Shown here piece by piece: positions 8,164 to 15,964 of a stretch of DNA of 64,000 bases. How positions within the stretch are numbered: position 1 is the first letter of the stretch; the number at the start of each line of letters is the position of its first letter. The DNA is from Oceanospirillum beijerinckii DSM 7166 (lineage in GTDB: Bacteria > Pseudomonadota > Gammaproteobacteria > Pseudomonadales > Halomonadaceae), in assembly GCF_000422425.1 (NCBI RefSeq), contig NZ_KE383828.1:62001-126000 (forward strand), written 5' to 3'. The notes beneath the pieces were generated by a model. It was given only the letters and a program-made list of their open reading frames with translations, searched no databases and had not been told where the DNA came from. The translations under genes were made by a program, and so were the position numbers.

Positions 8164-9009
8164 ATGATGGAATTTTTTACCGCTCTGGCAGAACAGAGCT
8201 TTTTACAGAGTGCAGTGATTGCCGGTGTGTTGGCCAGTATCGCCTGCGGCCTGATCGGTAGCTATGTCGTAGTGATGCGTATCAGTTACTTGGCCGGAGG
8301 TATCGCGCACTCGGTAATGGGTGGTATGGGCATCGCCTATTTTCTCGGCGGATCTCCTTTTGTAGGTGCTTTAATCGCCGCAGTGATCTCTGCCCTTATT
8401 ATCGGCTTGGTAAAACTCTACTGGCAGGCACGGGAAGATACCTTGATTGGTGCCTTGTGGGCCTCAGGTATGGCCCTGGGTATTATCTTTATCAGCCAAA
8501 CACCGGGTTATCAGGTTGATCTGATGAGCTATCTGTTTGGTAATATCCTGCTGGTGGCAGAAGACGATCTGTGGTTGATGGCCGGTATGGATGTGGTGAT
8601 TGTTGGTGCCATCGCCCTACTCTATCGTCCTTTTCAGGCCGTGGCGTTTGATCCTGAGTTTGCCCGTTTAAGAGGCTTGCCGGTTAATCTGCTTTATCTA
8701 CTATTACTGTGTATTGTCGCATTAACGGTTGTGTTGCTGATTCAGGTGGTGGGTTTGATTCTGGTAATTGCCCTATTGACGCTGCCTGCCGCCATCGCCG
8801 GACATTATGTGCGCACTCTATCCTCTTTGATGGCACTGGCTACATTATTAGGTCTTGGTTTTACATCGACCGGTCTTGCGTTATCCTACGGCCCGGATTT
8901 ACCGGCGGGCGCTACGATTATTCTGCTGGCGGCAGGTTGTTTTGTGATTTCCAGTCTGTTTTCGGCCAGAAAGAAATCGATGCAAAGCCCTGAAACACCC
9001 CGTAAGTAG
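8164..9009 (+). CDS. znuB: Zinc ABC transporter permease ZnuB
   Basis: A 281-residue ABC-3 family permease that forms the zinc channel in the inner membrane. It is almost wholly hydrophobic, with about eight membrane segments, starting MMEFFTALAEQSFLQSAVIAG and including the family's LIGSYVVVMRISYLAGGIAHSVMGG region and the DPEFARLRGLP cytoplasmic loop that contacts the ATPase. The start could be ATG 8164 or the adjacent ATG 8167. It follows znuC after a 119-base gap and should be co-transcribed with it, as no terminator is seen between them. Confidence 0.93.
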   Translation: MMEFFTALAEQSFLQSAVIAGVLASIACGLIGSYVVVMRISYLAGGIAHSVMGGMGIAYFLGGSPFVGALIAAVISALIIGLVKLYWQAREDTLIGALWASGMALGIIFISQTPGYQVDLMSYLFGNILLVAEDDLWLMAGMDVVIVGAIALLYRPFQAVAFDPEFARLRGLPVNLLYLLLLCIVALTVVLLIQVVGLILVIALLTLPAAIAGHYVRTLSSLMALATLLGLGFTSTGLALSYGPDLPAGATIILLAAGCFVISSLFSARKKSMQSPETPRK

Positions 9010-9090
9010 ATCCTGGTAACTGACAACGGGTAAACCAAGCAAAACGAATTATTAAACAGCACTGCCACTTTCAATTTTTAGCGTGAACTT

Positions 9091-9103
9091 TGTTAACGTA
9101 ACA
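9091..9103. promoter_or_regulatory. Inverted repeat upstream of hisI, possible off-consensus Zur-type site
   Basis: TGTTA-ACG-TAACA is a perfect 5-bp inverted repeat with the same half-sites as the Zur box before znuA, but the spacer is 3 bases instead of 5. It sits 86 bases before the hisI start. It may be a regulatory palindrome; assignment to Zur is weak. Confidence 0.3.
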
Positions 9104-9188
9104 CGGTTACCGTAATCCCGTTAGCAAAAACCTGTGGCAGCCAGATCATATGCTGTAGAAGCCATTAACAGATAAAAGAGCAATCATC

Positions 9189-9632
9189 GTGAGTGATAAC
9201 TTTAGCTGGAAAGCCATCGAAAAATCAGAACTGAATCAGACTTATGATCTGCAGCAGGCGCTGGAAAACATCAAATATAATGAAGATGGTTTAGTGCCTG
9301 CCATTGCTCAACAGCATGATACGGGTGAAATTCTGATGATGGCCTGGATGAATCTGGATTCTATTCAGGAAACCTTACGCACAGGCAGGGTCTGTTACTG
9401 GTCCCGCTCCCGTCAAGCGTATTGGCGCAAGGGCGAATCTTCCGGTCAGGAACAGCATCTGAAAGAGTTCCGCCTGGATTGTGATGCGGATACGATTCTG
9501 ATGAAAGTTGATCAGACGGGTCCGGCTTGTCACACCGGTCGTCGCAACTGCTTCTATATGGTTGTCGATGGTGACGAGTTGAAGGTAGATTCTGATCCGC
9601 TGATTGATCCATCTGAGCTATATAAGAAGTAA
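9189..9632 (+). CDS. hisI: Phosphoribosyl-AMP cyclohydrolase HisI
   Basis: A 147-residue single-domain HisI, which opens the purine ring of phosphoribosyl-AMP in the third step of histidine synthesis. The family metal motifs are intact: LMMAWMN, YWSRSRQ, the DCDADT cluster and QTGPACHTGRRNCF; the three zinc cysteines (DCD, ACH, NCF) are all present, so this is not a zinc-free variant. The HisE half found fused in enterobacteria is absent. The start is GTG 9189 with AAGAG upstream. It is downstream of znuB and away from any other his gene. HisI paralogues have been noted in zinc-stress regulons, so it may be the zinc-linked copy or simply the only copy. Confidence 0.9.
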   Translation: MSDNFSWKAIEKSELNQTYDLQQALENIKYNEDGLVPAIAQQHDTGEILMMAWMNLDSIQETLRTGRVCYWSRSRQAYWRKGESSGQEQHLKEFRLDCDADTILMKVDQTGPACHTGRRNCFYMVVDGDELKVDSDPLIDPSELYKK

Positions 9633-9712
9633 GACTCTCTGCTTTTTGCCGTACAGTGCCATTTTTACGGTCACATGTATTTTTATACAGTCTCTTTGTT
9701 TAAGAGTAATAT

Positions 9713-9790
9713 TGTAGGTCGGAAAAGCCGCAAGGCGCCTTCCGACAATTGAGATTGATGTCCGTTGTCGCTTCGCTTATCCAACCGACG
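9713..9790. repeat. Pair of inverted REP-like elements (BIME-like)
   Basis: A forward unit, TGTAGGTCGGAA...TTCCGACA (9713-9747), folds into a hairpin. About 10 bases later an inverted unit (9757-9790) reads, on the minus strand, CGTCGGTTGGATAAGCGAAG and onward. The inverted unit shares 28 of 32 bases with the sequence at 63965-63996. Together they make a palindromic pair typical of REP/BIME sequences between genes. It lies between hisI and yidD and may stabilise the hisI transcript end. Confidence 0.75.
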
Positions 9791-9846
9791 TCCTTCATAA
9801 TTACGATAAGTACATAAAAGGAACTGGACTTGATTGAGATAGCATT

Positions 9847-10281
9847 ATGAAATGGTTGCTTAAATTACTGGTAAAATTTTATCGCTATTTTATCAGCCCA
9901 ATGCTGCCTCAACGCTGTATTTACTACCCTTCCTGCTCAGAATATGCCCTGGAAGCCCTGGAAACTCACGGCGCGATTAAGGGATTTATCCTGACGGTAA
10001 AACGGATTTTACGTTGTAACCCTATGGCCAAAGGCGGTTATGATCCGGTACCAGAAAAAGGCTGTTGGCATAATGGTGTGAAGCCTATTGCAAATACAGA
10101 AACGACAAGCGATTCAAAAGCATCTTGTTGTGGCCATAGCTGTAGTGAACATCACTTCCAAGATGACAACCACGAACAGAAAGCAGCGAACAACAACGCA
10201 TTTAGCAAAACAAAATTATCCAGCACCACTAATGAAAAGTTAACGACAGAAAATGAGACAAAGCGTAATGACGCGAATTGA
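9847..10281 (+). CDS. yidD: Membrane protein insertion efficiency factor YidD with a long C-terminal extension
   Basis: The first 80 residues are a standard YidD: amphipathic [19 protein letters not shown], then [34 protein letters not shown]. YidD binds the inner membrane and assists YidC/Sec insertion of membrane proteins. Normal proteins end around residue 70-90; this one continues to 144 with a low-complexity tail that starts with a Cys/His cluster ([11 protein letters not shown]) and is then rich in Asn, Thr, Lys and Glu. The tail could bind metal or be disordered; its role is unknown. The end overlaps the next gene by 14-29 bases, so the two are translationally coupled. Confidence 0.9.
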   Translation: MKWLLKLLVKFYRYFISPMLPQRCIYYPSCSEYALEALETHGAIKGFILTVKRILRCNPMAKGGYDPVPEKGCWHNGVKPIANTETTSDSKASCCGHSCSEHHFQDDNHEQKAANNNAFSKTKLSSTTNEKLTTENETKRNDAN

Positions 10282-10702
10282 ATCCCCCTGTCTTGGGGTA
10301 TGCAGTACCACTCAAGGTGATGATATCTGTCGTGGCTGTAAACGAAATTCTGATGAGATTTTACGCTGGGGTGCAATGACCTCAGAGCAGCGACAGAATA
10401 TTATGCGCCGTACGGAGTGGCTGAGTGTTGATGTTGTACAAGAATATTTTCAGCTGATTGATAAAGATCAATTGGAACAGCAACTTATCAAACACAGAAT
10501 CCGTTATACTAAGCACTTTGATCCTCTGTGCTGGGTGATTGATCTGCTGCGTGCAGGTGCAGGAAGAATCCAGCAAATCGAGGCTTATGGTCTGGCTTTC
10601 AAGGATCCGATGCATAATGAGCTGCAATTGGAGCAACTTTACCGGACCATCAACAAGCAGATTATTGAAAATACAGACAGGCTGATTCGTGAAAGACACT
10701 GA
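10253..10702 (+). CDS. DUF1289 domain-containing protein
   Basis: A 149-residue cytoplasmic protein with an N-terminal DUF1289 module: [29 protein letters not shown], a compact four-cysteine motif (C-x3-C-x7-C-x2-C) that probably binds zinc or a metal cluster. The remaining 90 residues are helical and unassigned. The role is unknown. The start may be ATG 10253 or ATG 10268 (GAGA upstream of the second); both lie inside yidD. Its own end overlaps miaE by 14 bases, giving a yidD-DUF1289-miaE operon with every junction overlapping. Confidence 0.8.
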   Translation: MRQSVMTRIESPCLGVCSTTQGDDICRGCKRNSDEILRWGAMTSEQRQNIMRRTEWLSVDVVQEYFQLIDKDQLEQQLIKHRIRYTKHFDPLCWVIDLLRAGAGRIQQIEAYGLAFKDPMHNELQLEQLYRTINKQIIENTDRLIRERH

Positions 10703-11309
10703 TTTATTAGAAGAGATGTTTGAGTTCCTACCTTGCCGCACTCCGGCGCTGTGGATTGAGCAAGCGGTGCAGAATCTGGATATTCTGCTGATTGATCATG
10801 CTCAATGCGAGAAAAAAGCCGCTTCCACTGCGATGAATCTGATGTATCGCTACGTAGATCGCCCTGATCTGCTGAAAAAAATGTCTCAACTGGCTCGTGA
10901 AGAACTACTCCACTTTGAACAAGTGGTTGGCATCCTGGAAGAGCGTGGCATCAAGTACGAACATATCTCTGCAGCCCGTTACGCATCTGGCCTGCGTGAA
11001 CATGTGCGTAAAGGTAAAGATGAGCTGATTGATATTCTGATTATTGGTGCCTTTATCGAAGCCCGTTCTTGCGAACGCTTTATGGCGCTGATTCCACATC
11101 TGGATGATGCACTTGCGAAATACTATCGCTCATTAGTTCGTTCCGAAGGCCGCCACTATCAGGATTACTTGATGCTGGCGAAGATGTACGCCGAAGAATC
11201 GATTGATGATCGTATCGCTTTCTTTGCTCAGGTTGAGAAAGAGCTGATCGAATCAGATGATGATACTTTCCGCTTCCATAGCGGCCCGGTGGTAAAACAA
11301 GCGGCTTAA
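10689..11309 (+). CDS. miaE: tRNA-(ms2io6A37) hydroxylase MiaE
   Basis: A 206-residue ferritin-like di-iron monooxygenase that hydroxylates 2-methylthio-isopentenyl-adenosine 37 in tRNAs reading UNN codons. The di-iron ligands are visible as Glu in CEKKAAS, EELLHFE (ExxH), EARSCERF and SEGRHYQDY (ExxH). The length fits the family. Translation begins at GTG 10689 inside the DUF1289 gene. It is last in the operon and is followed by a strong bidirectional terminator. Confidence 0.94.
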   Translation: MKDTDLLEEMFEFLPCRTPALWIEQAVQNLDILLIDHAQCEKKAASTAMNLMYRYVDRPDLLKKMSQLAREELLHFEQVVGILEERGIKYEHISAARYASGLREHVRKGKDELIDILIIGAFIEARSCERFMALIPHLDDALAKYYRSLVRSEGRHYQDYLMLAKMYAEESIDDRIAFFAQVEKELIESDDDTFRFHSGPVVKQAA

Positions 11310-11360
11310 GTCGCTTGTGCGAATTTGATTCGCCCCTGCTCCCCTTCAAGTTTAAAAAGA

Positions 11361-11391
11361 AAAAGCCCTGATCAGATAAATCAGGGCTTTT
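11361..11391. terminator. Bidirectional Rho-independent terminator between miaE and sufE
   Basis: AAAAGCCCTGAT (11361-11372) pairs perfectly with ATCAGGGCTTTT (11380-11391) around a 7-base loop, with a T-run on both strands. It serves the convergent miaE and sufE genes. Confidence 0.93.
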
Positions 11392-11419
11392 TTGCAGCTA
11401 TTTAAGCCAGTTTCTGCCG

Positions 11420-11836
11420 TTAAGCCGCAGAATAAACCACTGCCAACTCAGAAATTCGCTTCAGCATCGCATGCAGACCGTTGCTACGAGTTGGACTCAG
11501 GTGTTTATCCAAACCCAGATCCGCCAGAAAAGTCGGTTCTGTTGTCAAAATCTCTTTCGGGCTACGCTCATTGTAGATTTTCATCAGCAGAGCAATCAGA
11601 CCTGAAACAATCGCTGCGTCGCTGATCGCCTGCAGCTTGATTTTACCATCAGTAAACTCATGGTGAATCCAAACCTGAGACTGACAGCCTGTAATTTTGT
11701 TTTCGTCAGTTTTCAGCTCTTCAGGGAATTCAGGCAGCTGCTTACCCAGGTCAATGATGTACTGATACTTGTCCATCCAGTCATCAAAAAAATCAAACTC
11801 TTCAACCAATTCCTGCTGGGCAGTTGCAATAGACAT
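11420..11836 (-). CDS. SufE/CsdE family cysteine-desulfurase sulfur acceptor
   Basis: A 138-residue SufE fold protein that accepts persulfide sulfur from a cysteine desulfurase (SufS or CsdA) and stimulates it during Fe-S cluster assembly. The acceptor cysteine is Cys51 in the loop TGCQSQVW, the same position as in E. coli SufE. The C-terminal LSPTRSNGLHAML is also typical. No suf or csd genes adjoin it, so it is an unlinked SufE or CsdE. Confidence 0.92.
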   Translation of the reverse strand: MSIATAQQELVEEFDFFDDWMDKYQYIIDLGKQLPEFPEELKTDENKITGCQSQVWIHHEFTDGKIKLQAISDAAIVSGLIALLMKIYNERSPKEILTTEPTFLADLGLDKHLSPTRSNGLHAMLKRISELAVVYSAA

Positions 11837-11913
11837 AGATAGCCAGACTCCATAAAGGTGTTAATTTTCAAAGTATTATAACAGTCACTTCCGATCAGGT
11901 GCGGCTGAATCTG

Positions 11914-13119
11914 TTATTTTTTCCGACTGCTTAAACCGTGCTGGTACACCAGAGACACCCACAAGCTGGCTCCGGCCGCCAGAATATCATCATTAAAATC
12001 ATAGTGCGGGCTATGTAAGGTACAGTTACCTTCTGTAGGACCATTGCCCAGCCAAAAATAGCAACCCGGCACATCCTGCAGAAAGAAAGAAAAATCTTCA
12101 GCCCCCATACTTGGTGGCAGCTTACTATGCACCTTCTTTTCACTAAGCAAGGTACTGGCAACCCGCTCTAAAGCAACAGTGGCTGTACTATCATTGACCG
12201 TCGCTGGATAGGTTCCGCCAAAAATAACAGAACCAGTAGCACCAAACCCCGCGCATAAATTTTCAACCAGATCGCTCATACGTTTATGAAGGAAGATATG
12301 TGTATCGTTATCCAATGCACGGGTTGTACCTTTTAATACAACATGATCAGGAATAATCGTTGCCATAGTACCAGCATCCATCTGGGTCACGCTAATAACA
12401 CCGGACTCCAGCGGACTCAAATTACGACTGACAATACTCTGCAATGCAGTGATCAGATGCGCAGCAACGATGGTTGGATCGGTACCCAAATGCGGCATCG
12501 CCCCATGAGTGCCATTACCTTTTACTTCAATTTCAAAGGTATCCATACCAGCCATTACAGGACCATCATGTACCGCCACTTCACCCGCTGCAAGGCCCGG
12601 CCAGTTATGCAAGCCAAAAACATAATCCGCAGGGTATTGTTTAAATAAGCCCTGCTCAACCATTACCCGGGCACCGCCTTCCCCCTCTTCCGCAGGCTGG
12701 AAGATTAAAACAACTTCACCGGCGAAGTCCGGGTGTTCTGCCAAATATCGCGCAGCCCCCAGCAGCATAGTAGTGTGGCCATCATGACCGCAAGCATGCA
12801 TCTTGCCTTGGTGACGGGATTTATGTTCAAAGGTATTTTTTTCATCCAAAGATAGCGCATCCATATCTGCGCGCAATGCAATCACAGGACCAGGACCACC
12901 TCTACCCTTAATCCGGCCAACCACGCCGGTTTCGGCCCAGTTCGTTGTAATCTCTATTCCCCACTCTTGCAGCTTTTCCGCTACCAGGGCTGAAGTTTGT
13001 TGTTCCATAAAAGCCAGCTCGGGATGTGCATGGATATGACGCCGCCATTTAATCATCTCCATATGGCGGCTGGAACCCGGTGTAATCACAGCAGAATTAA
13101 GTACTGATTTTGGGCTCAT
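11914..13119 (-). CDS. M20 family amidohydrolase (hippurate hydrolase/N-acyl-amino-acid amidohydrolase type)
   Basis: A 401-residue M20D peptidase-family protein that hydrolyses N-acyl amino acids or related amides in the cytoplasm using two metal ions. The metal ligands are in MHACGHDGHTT, QPAEEGEGGAR, FGLHNWPG and MGAEDFSFF, and the lid domain lies in the middle (about 190-300) with NGTHGAMPH. The substrate is undetermined. The ATG overlaps the stop of the upstream recombinase gene (TAATG), so the two genes are coupled, an odd pairing of a recombinase with a metabolic hydrolase. It ends just before sufE. Confidence 0.9.
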   Translation of the reverse strand: MSPKSVLNSAVITPGSSRHMEMIKWRRHIHAHPELAFMEQQTSALVAEKLQEWGIEITTNWAETGVVGRIKGRGGPGPVIALRADMDALSLDEKNTFEHKSRHQGKMHACGHDGHTTMLLGAARYLAEHPDFAGEVVLIFQPAEEGEGGARVMVEQGLFKQYPADYVFGLHNWPGLAAGEVAVHDGPVMAGMDTFEIEVKGNGTHGAMPHLGTDPTIVAAHLITALQSIVSRNLSPLESGVISVTQMDAGTMATIIPDHVVLKGTTRALDNDTHIFLHKRMSDLVENLCAGFGATGSVIFGGTYPATVNDSTATVALERVASTLLSEKKVHSKLPPSMGAEDFSFFLQDVPGCYFWLGNGPTEGNCTLHSPHYDFNDDILAAGASLWVSLVYQHGLSSRKK

Positions 13120-14447
13120 TAAAGTGCTTCCTTATTATGTTGTTTGTTGACTGCGTCGTGCCAAGCTTCGTCTTCAGCATGGAAGTAAATTGCAGTGGTT
13201 TCCAGCTTGCTATGACGTGCAGTTTTACTGACTAATCTCAAGTCTACACCCTGGTCCGCCAGGTGGGTAATGGCGGTGTGTCGAAACCAGTGAGTAGACG
13301 CTTCCAGCATTCTTGCGGCTTGCTCGGGTCTTGATGCTTTTATAGCGTCTGCTGCATCACTGAGCATTTTTTTACTCAGCCGATACACCATATTAGCACT
13401 GATCCCCTTAGTGCCATTAATGGAACGGATAAAAGGCGAATCATCATCAGGTTCTGGCAGATCGGTTAGTCCCAGGTGCTTGCGGTATTTAACCAGCTGT
13501 TTCAATAATGGATCAGGCACTGGAATTTCAGCGTACTTTTTACCTTTGCCCATCACCCGCCACCACCAGCGCCCCCGGCGCTGAAAAAAATCATTCATTT
13601 TGCAATCGGCCACTTCACTGGCCCGAGGTGCCAGGTAATAAAGGAAGTAAAGTAAAGTGTGTTGCCGCATCCACTCTTTGTGAATACGGGGTGATTCAAA
13701 ATCATCAGGAATCTGGTTGAATAGCAGCTGGATATCCTCCAGCTCAAGATAGCGTTCGATTTTTTTCACTACGGCTTTTTTATGAGGACTTTTAATCAGC
13801 GCTAAGGGATTGCCGCGCAGATAATCCGCGTCACGCAGATAATTAAACAGTCCTTTTAATATAGTCAGTGTCTGTTTTTGACTGGATGGACTTAAGCCAG
13901 CTCGGAAGGGCTTCCACTGCTCGGAGTTTCTGGGCCGTTTTTCACCACACCAAAATGAACTTGGCTGCGGATCTTTTAAGAACTCCTGGTAATCAGCAAT
14001 ATCCTGACGATTCAGATCAGACAGTGCTTTGCCCTGCTTATGCCAGCACCATAATAGTAGGCGCTCTGCTTCCCGACGGTAACTACGAAAAGTCTCTTCA
14101 GAATTCTGATATTCCAGCAACCAGCTTTGTACAGCATCAAGATCGTTATTGGCGGCAATTTGCGGCTCGTGATCCAGACGATTTCTGCCCCACTGCCCTG
14201 TTAACACTTCTGGCAGTTGAGCAACCACATCCTGCATATATTCAATAGGTAGCAGATCAGTATTAACCGCAATAGAAGTGGAAACATCCGCCGCCGGATA
14301 CCCAGTCTCTGCAGTACCTGCCGTTGCAACATCGACTATAGCTTTTGACCTTGTGTTACCGGTTTCATTATTTTTGCGCTGAAAACCTTCCTGCAGTAAT
14401 TCACTGTCTTTTACTGATAGAAATTGCTGATCATCGTTATCAAACAT
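13119..14447 (-). CDS. Tyrosine recombinase / site-specific integrase
   Basis: 442 residues. The first 90 are low-complexity and specific to this protein; residues about 105-210 form a SAM-like core-binding domain; residues about 230-440 form the catalytic domain. All catalytic residues are present: Arg275 (APRASEVAD), Lys301/303 (MGKGKKY), His386 and Arg389 (HWFRH), His412 (ARHSKL) and Tyr421 (TTAIYFH). It should therefore be active. It is not XerC or XerD by length or context. No phage genes, att-like direct repeats or tRNA are nearby. It is divergent from a KfrA-like gene across a palindrome-rich 382-base region and coupled downstream to the M20 hydrolase. It may be a chromosomally domesticated recombinase. 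Confidence 0.9.
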   Translation of the reverse strand: MFDNDDQQFLSVKDSELLQEGFQRKNNETGNTRSKAIVDVATAGTAETGYPAADVSTSIAVNTDLLPIEYMQDVVAQLPEVLTGQWGRNRLDHEPQIAANNDLDAVQSWLLEYQNSEETFRSYRREAERLLLWCWHKQGKALSDLNRQDIADYQEFLKDPQPSSFWCGEKRPRNSEQWKPFRAGLSPSSQKQTLTILKGLFNYLRDADYLRGNPLALIKSPHKKAVVKKIERYLELEDIQLLFNQIPDDFESPRIHKEWMRQHTLLYFLYYLAPRASEVADCKMNDFFQRRGRWWWRVMGKGKKYAEIPVPDPLLKQLVKYRKHLGLTDLPEPDDDSPFIRSINGTKGISANMVYRLSKKMLSDAADAIKASRPEQAARMLEASTHWFRHTAITHLADQGVDLRLVSKTARHSKLETTAIYFHAEDEAWHDAVNKQHNKEAL

Positions 14448-14671
14448 GGCCTTCCTTAATTTCGACTGGTTTTGCTCTAAAACAGCCTTAACCGACTTTT
14501 TAAGACAACCACCAGCCCTCTGCTTACTTTTTAACCATACGCGTTCTATTTATTACGATTTTTTTTCGCTCGAGCGCTTTTAAGCCGTTTCTCGCCTTAT
14601 TTTCGGCACCCTTGGTGGTGACAAGGCTATTTAGGTTTGTTTTGCAGGGCTTTTCTACTCTCGGGGCTAAC

Positions 14672-14772
14672 TTGACCTCTAGTGTAACACTGTAATTTTA
14701 AAAATTCATGGTTATAGCCGTTACCGTGAATTTAAAATAATTATGATATTTTATTTAACGTATTACGTAATA
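14672..14772 (+). promoter_or_regulatory. Palindrome-rich operator/promoter region of the KfrA-like gene
   Basis: Three separate inverted repeats lie ahead of the KfrA-like start: AGTGTAACACT (14681-14691); AAATTCATGG...CCGTGAATTT (14702-14711 with 14724-14733, one mismatch); and the perfect TATTACGTAATA (14761-14772). TTGACC at 14672-14677 is a possible -35 overlapping the first. KfrA proteins bind inverted repeats in their own promoters, so autoregulation is likely. In the rest of the gap (14448-14671) only the palindrome CGCTCGAGCG at 14568-14577 stands out. Confidence 0.5.
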
Positions 14773-14829
14773 TGTAATATAATATACAACGCAATTAGCA
14801 ATACCTATAGACGTGGGAAAACATTAAAA

Positions 14830-15840
14830 ATGGCAAGAATTGGCATCAGTTATGACGAAGTGAAACTGGCTATCGACGAAATGCTGTCTGAAGGCCTGAA
14901 TCCGACAATTGCCGGTTTAAGGGAAAGGCTGGGCACGGGCAGCTTTACCACCATTTCAGAACACCTGAAACGCTGGCGCGGTGAGCGTCAGGAAAAACCT
15001 GTTATCGCAACAGGCACCCCTGCCCCGGATGCATTAAGTGGAATGATGCAAACCTTATGGCAGCAAGCGCGGGAAGAAGCCAATAAAGAGCTGGAGCAAT
15101 ACAAGGAAAAAATTGATGTCGAAATGAAAACGGCATTAGATGAGAAACAAAAAGCACTGCAAACAGCCCTGGATACGGAAAACAAAAACCGCTGGCTGGA
15201 AGAGAAAAATAACAGCCTGCTTGAGCAGATCAGTGAAGTACAGAAAATCAATGGTCTGCAGGAAGCTCAACTGATACAAAAGCAGGAACAGCTTGAGCTT
15301 GCGCAACAGCAACTCGTTTCCGTAAAAGAAACAGCAAAAAAACAACACGAAGAAATTCAGCAGGAGAAATCCGCCCTGAATGATCAACTGAAAGAACATC
15401 AGGATAAAGTGCTGGAACTAAGTAAAGAGTTCCAACAGCAATTAAAAGAGGAAAGAGATCGCGGCGAGAAAAGTGAGCAACACTGGCTGGCACAGCTGGA
15501 TAGCGAACGCCAGAAAGCCAAGCAACTGTCTGAACTCTTGAGTGCAGAAAAAGAAACACAGCAGAAAGTCTCTGCATTGATGGAGTTGCTGAAAACACGC
15601 CTGGAGCAGATCAATAATCAGCAGTCAAAACTGGCCGAGCAAATTACAGAGCAAAAACAGGCTATCAGCAGTGAACTGGAACAATACAAACAAGACAGCC
15701 AGCAAGCTCTTGAACAACAGCTGCAGCAACAGTTACAACAGCAATTAAAACAAGAGCTGGGAGAAATCAGTGCTCAGCTGCAAAAACTAACGCCACCCTC
15801 TTCAACGATATGGGGTGTAAACTGGCAGGATATTTCTTAA
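14830..15840 (+). CDS. KfrA-like DNA-binding coiled-coil protein
   Basis: 336 residues. The N-terminal 60 residues (MARIGISYDEVKLAIDEML, TIAGLRERLGTGSFTTISEHLKRW) form the helix-turn-helix of the KfrA_N family, found in plasmid KfrA proteins that bind operator DNA and help plasmid partition. The next 250 residues are a long Gln/Glu/Lys-rich alpha-helical coiled coil ending in a Gln-rich stretch, as in KfrA, followed by a short tail containing WGVNWQDIS. ATG 14830 is chosen because the family starts there; the upstream in-frame ATG at 14743 would add an unlikely Tyr/Ile-rich leader. The divergent neighbour is a tyrosine recombinase. Chromosomal KfrA-like/recombinase pairs may organise or remodel DNA, but the function is unknown. 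Confidence 0.8.
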   Translation: MARIGISYDEVKLAIDEMLSEGLNPTIAGLRERLGTGSFTTISEHLKRWRGERQEKPVIATGTPAPDALSGMMQTLWQQAREEANKELEQYKEKIDVEMKTALDEKQKALQTALDTENKNRWLEEKNNSLLEQISEVQKINGLQEAQLIQKQEQLELAQQQLVSVKETAKKQHEEIQQEKSALNDQLKEHQDKVLELSKEFQQQLKEERDRGEKSEQHWLAQLDSERQKAKQLSELLSAEKETQQKVSALMELLKTRLEQINNQQSKLAEQITEQKQAISSELEQYKQDSQQALEQQLQQQLQQQLKQELGEISAQLQKLTPPSSTIWGVNWQDIS

Positions 15841-15862
15841 TGTACTGAGCTAACACAACAAA

Positions 15863-15926
15863 GCTCTTGCAGCTAAACAAAGAGCAGAACAAAAAATGGC
15901 TCTTAGCAAAATTGACTGAGAGCCAT
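15863..15926. repeat. Two hairpins between convergent genes
   Basis: GCTCTT (15863-15868) pairs with AAGAGC (15880-15885), and ATGGCTCT (15896-15903) pairs perfectly with AGAGCCAT (15919-15926). They fill the gap between the KfrA-like gene and the convergent DUF2157 gene and may act as terminators, although neither has a T-run. Confidence 0.4.
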
Positions 15927-15964
15927 AGCGGCGTTCGTTAAGATAGCTTTACCGTTAGAAGCCA

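Noticed and set aside
13119-14447. Integrase as evidence of a prophage or integrative element
   Set aside because: No structural, lysis, conjugation or replication genes, no tRNA and no flanking direct repeats were seen; the neighbours are ordinary chromosomal genes.
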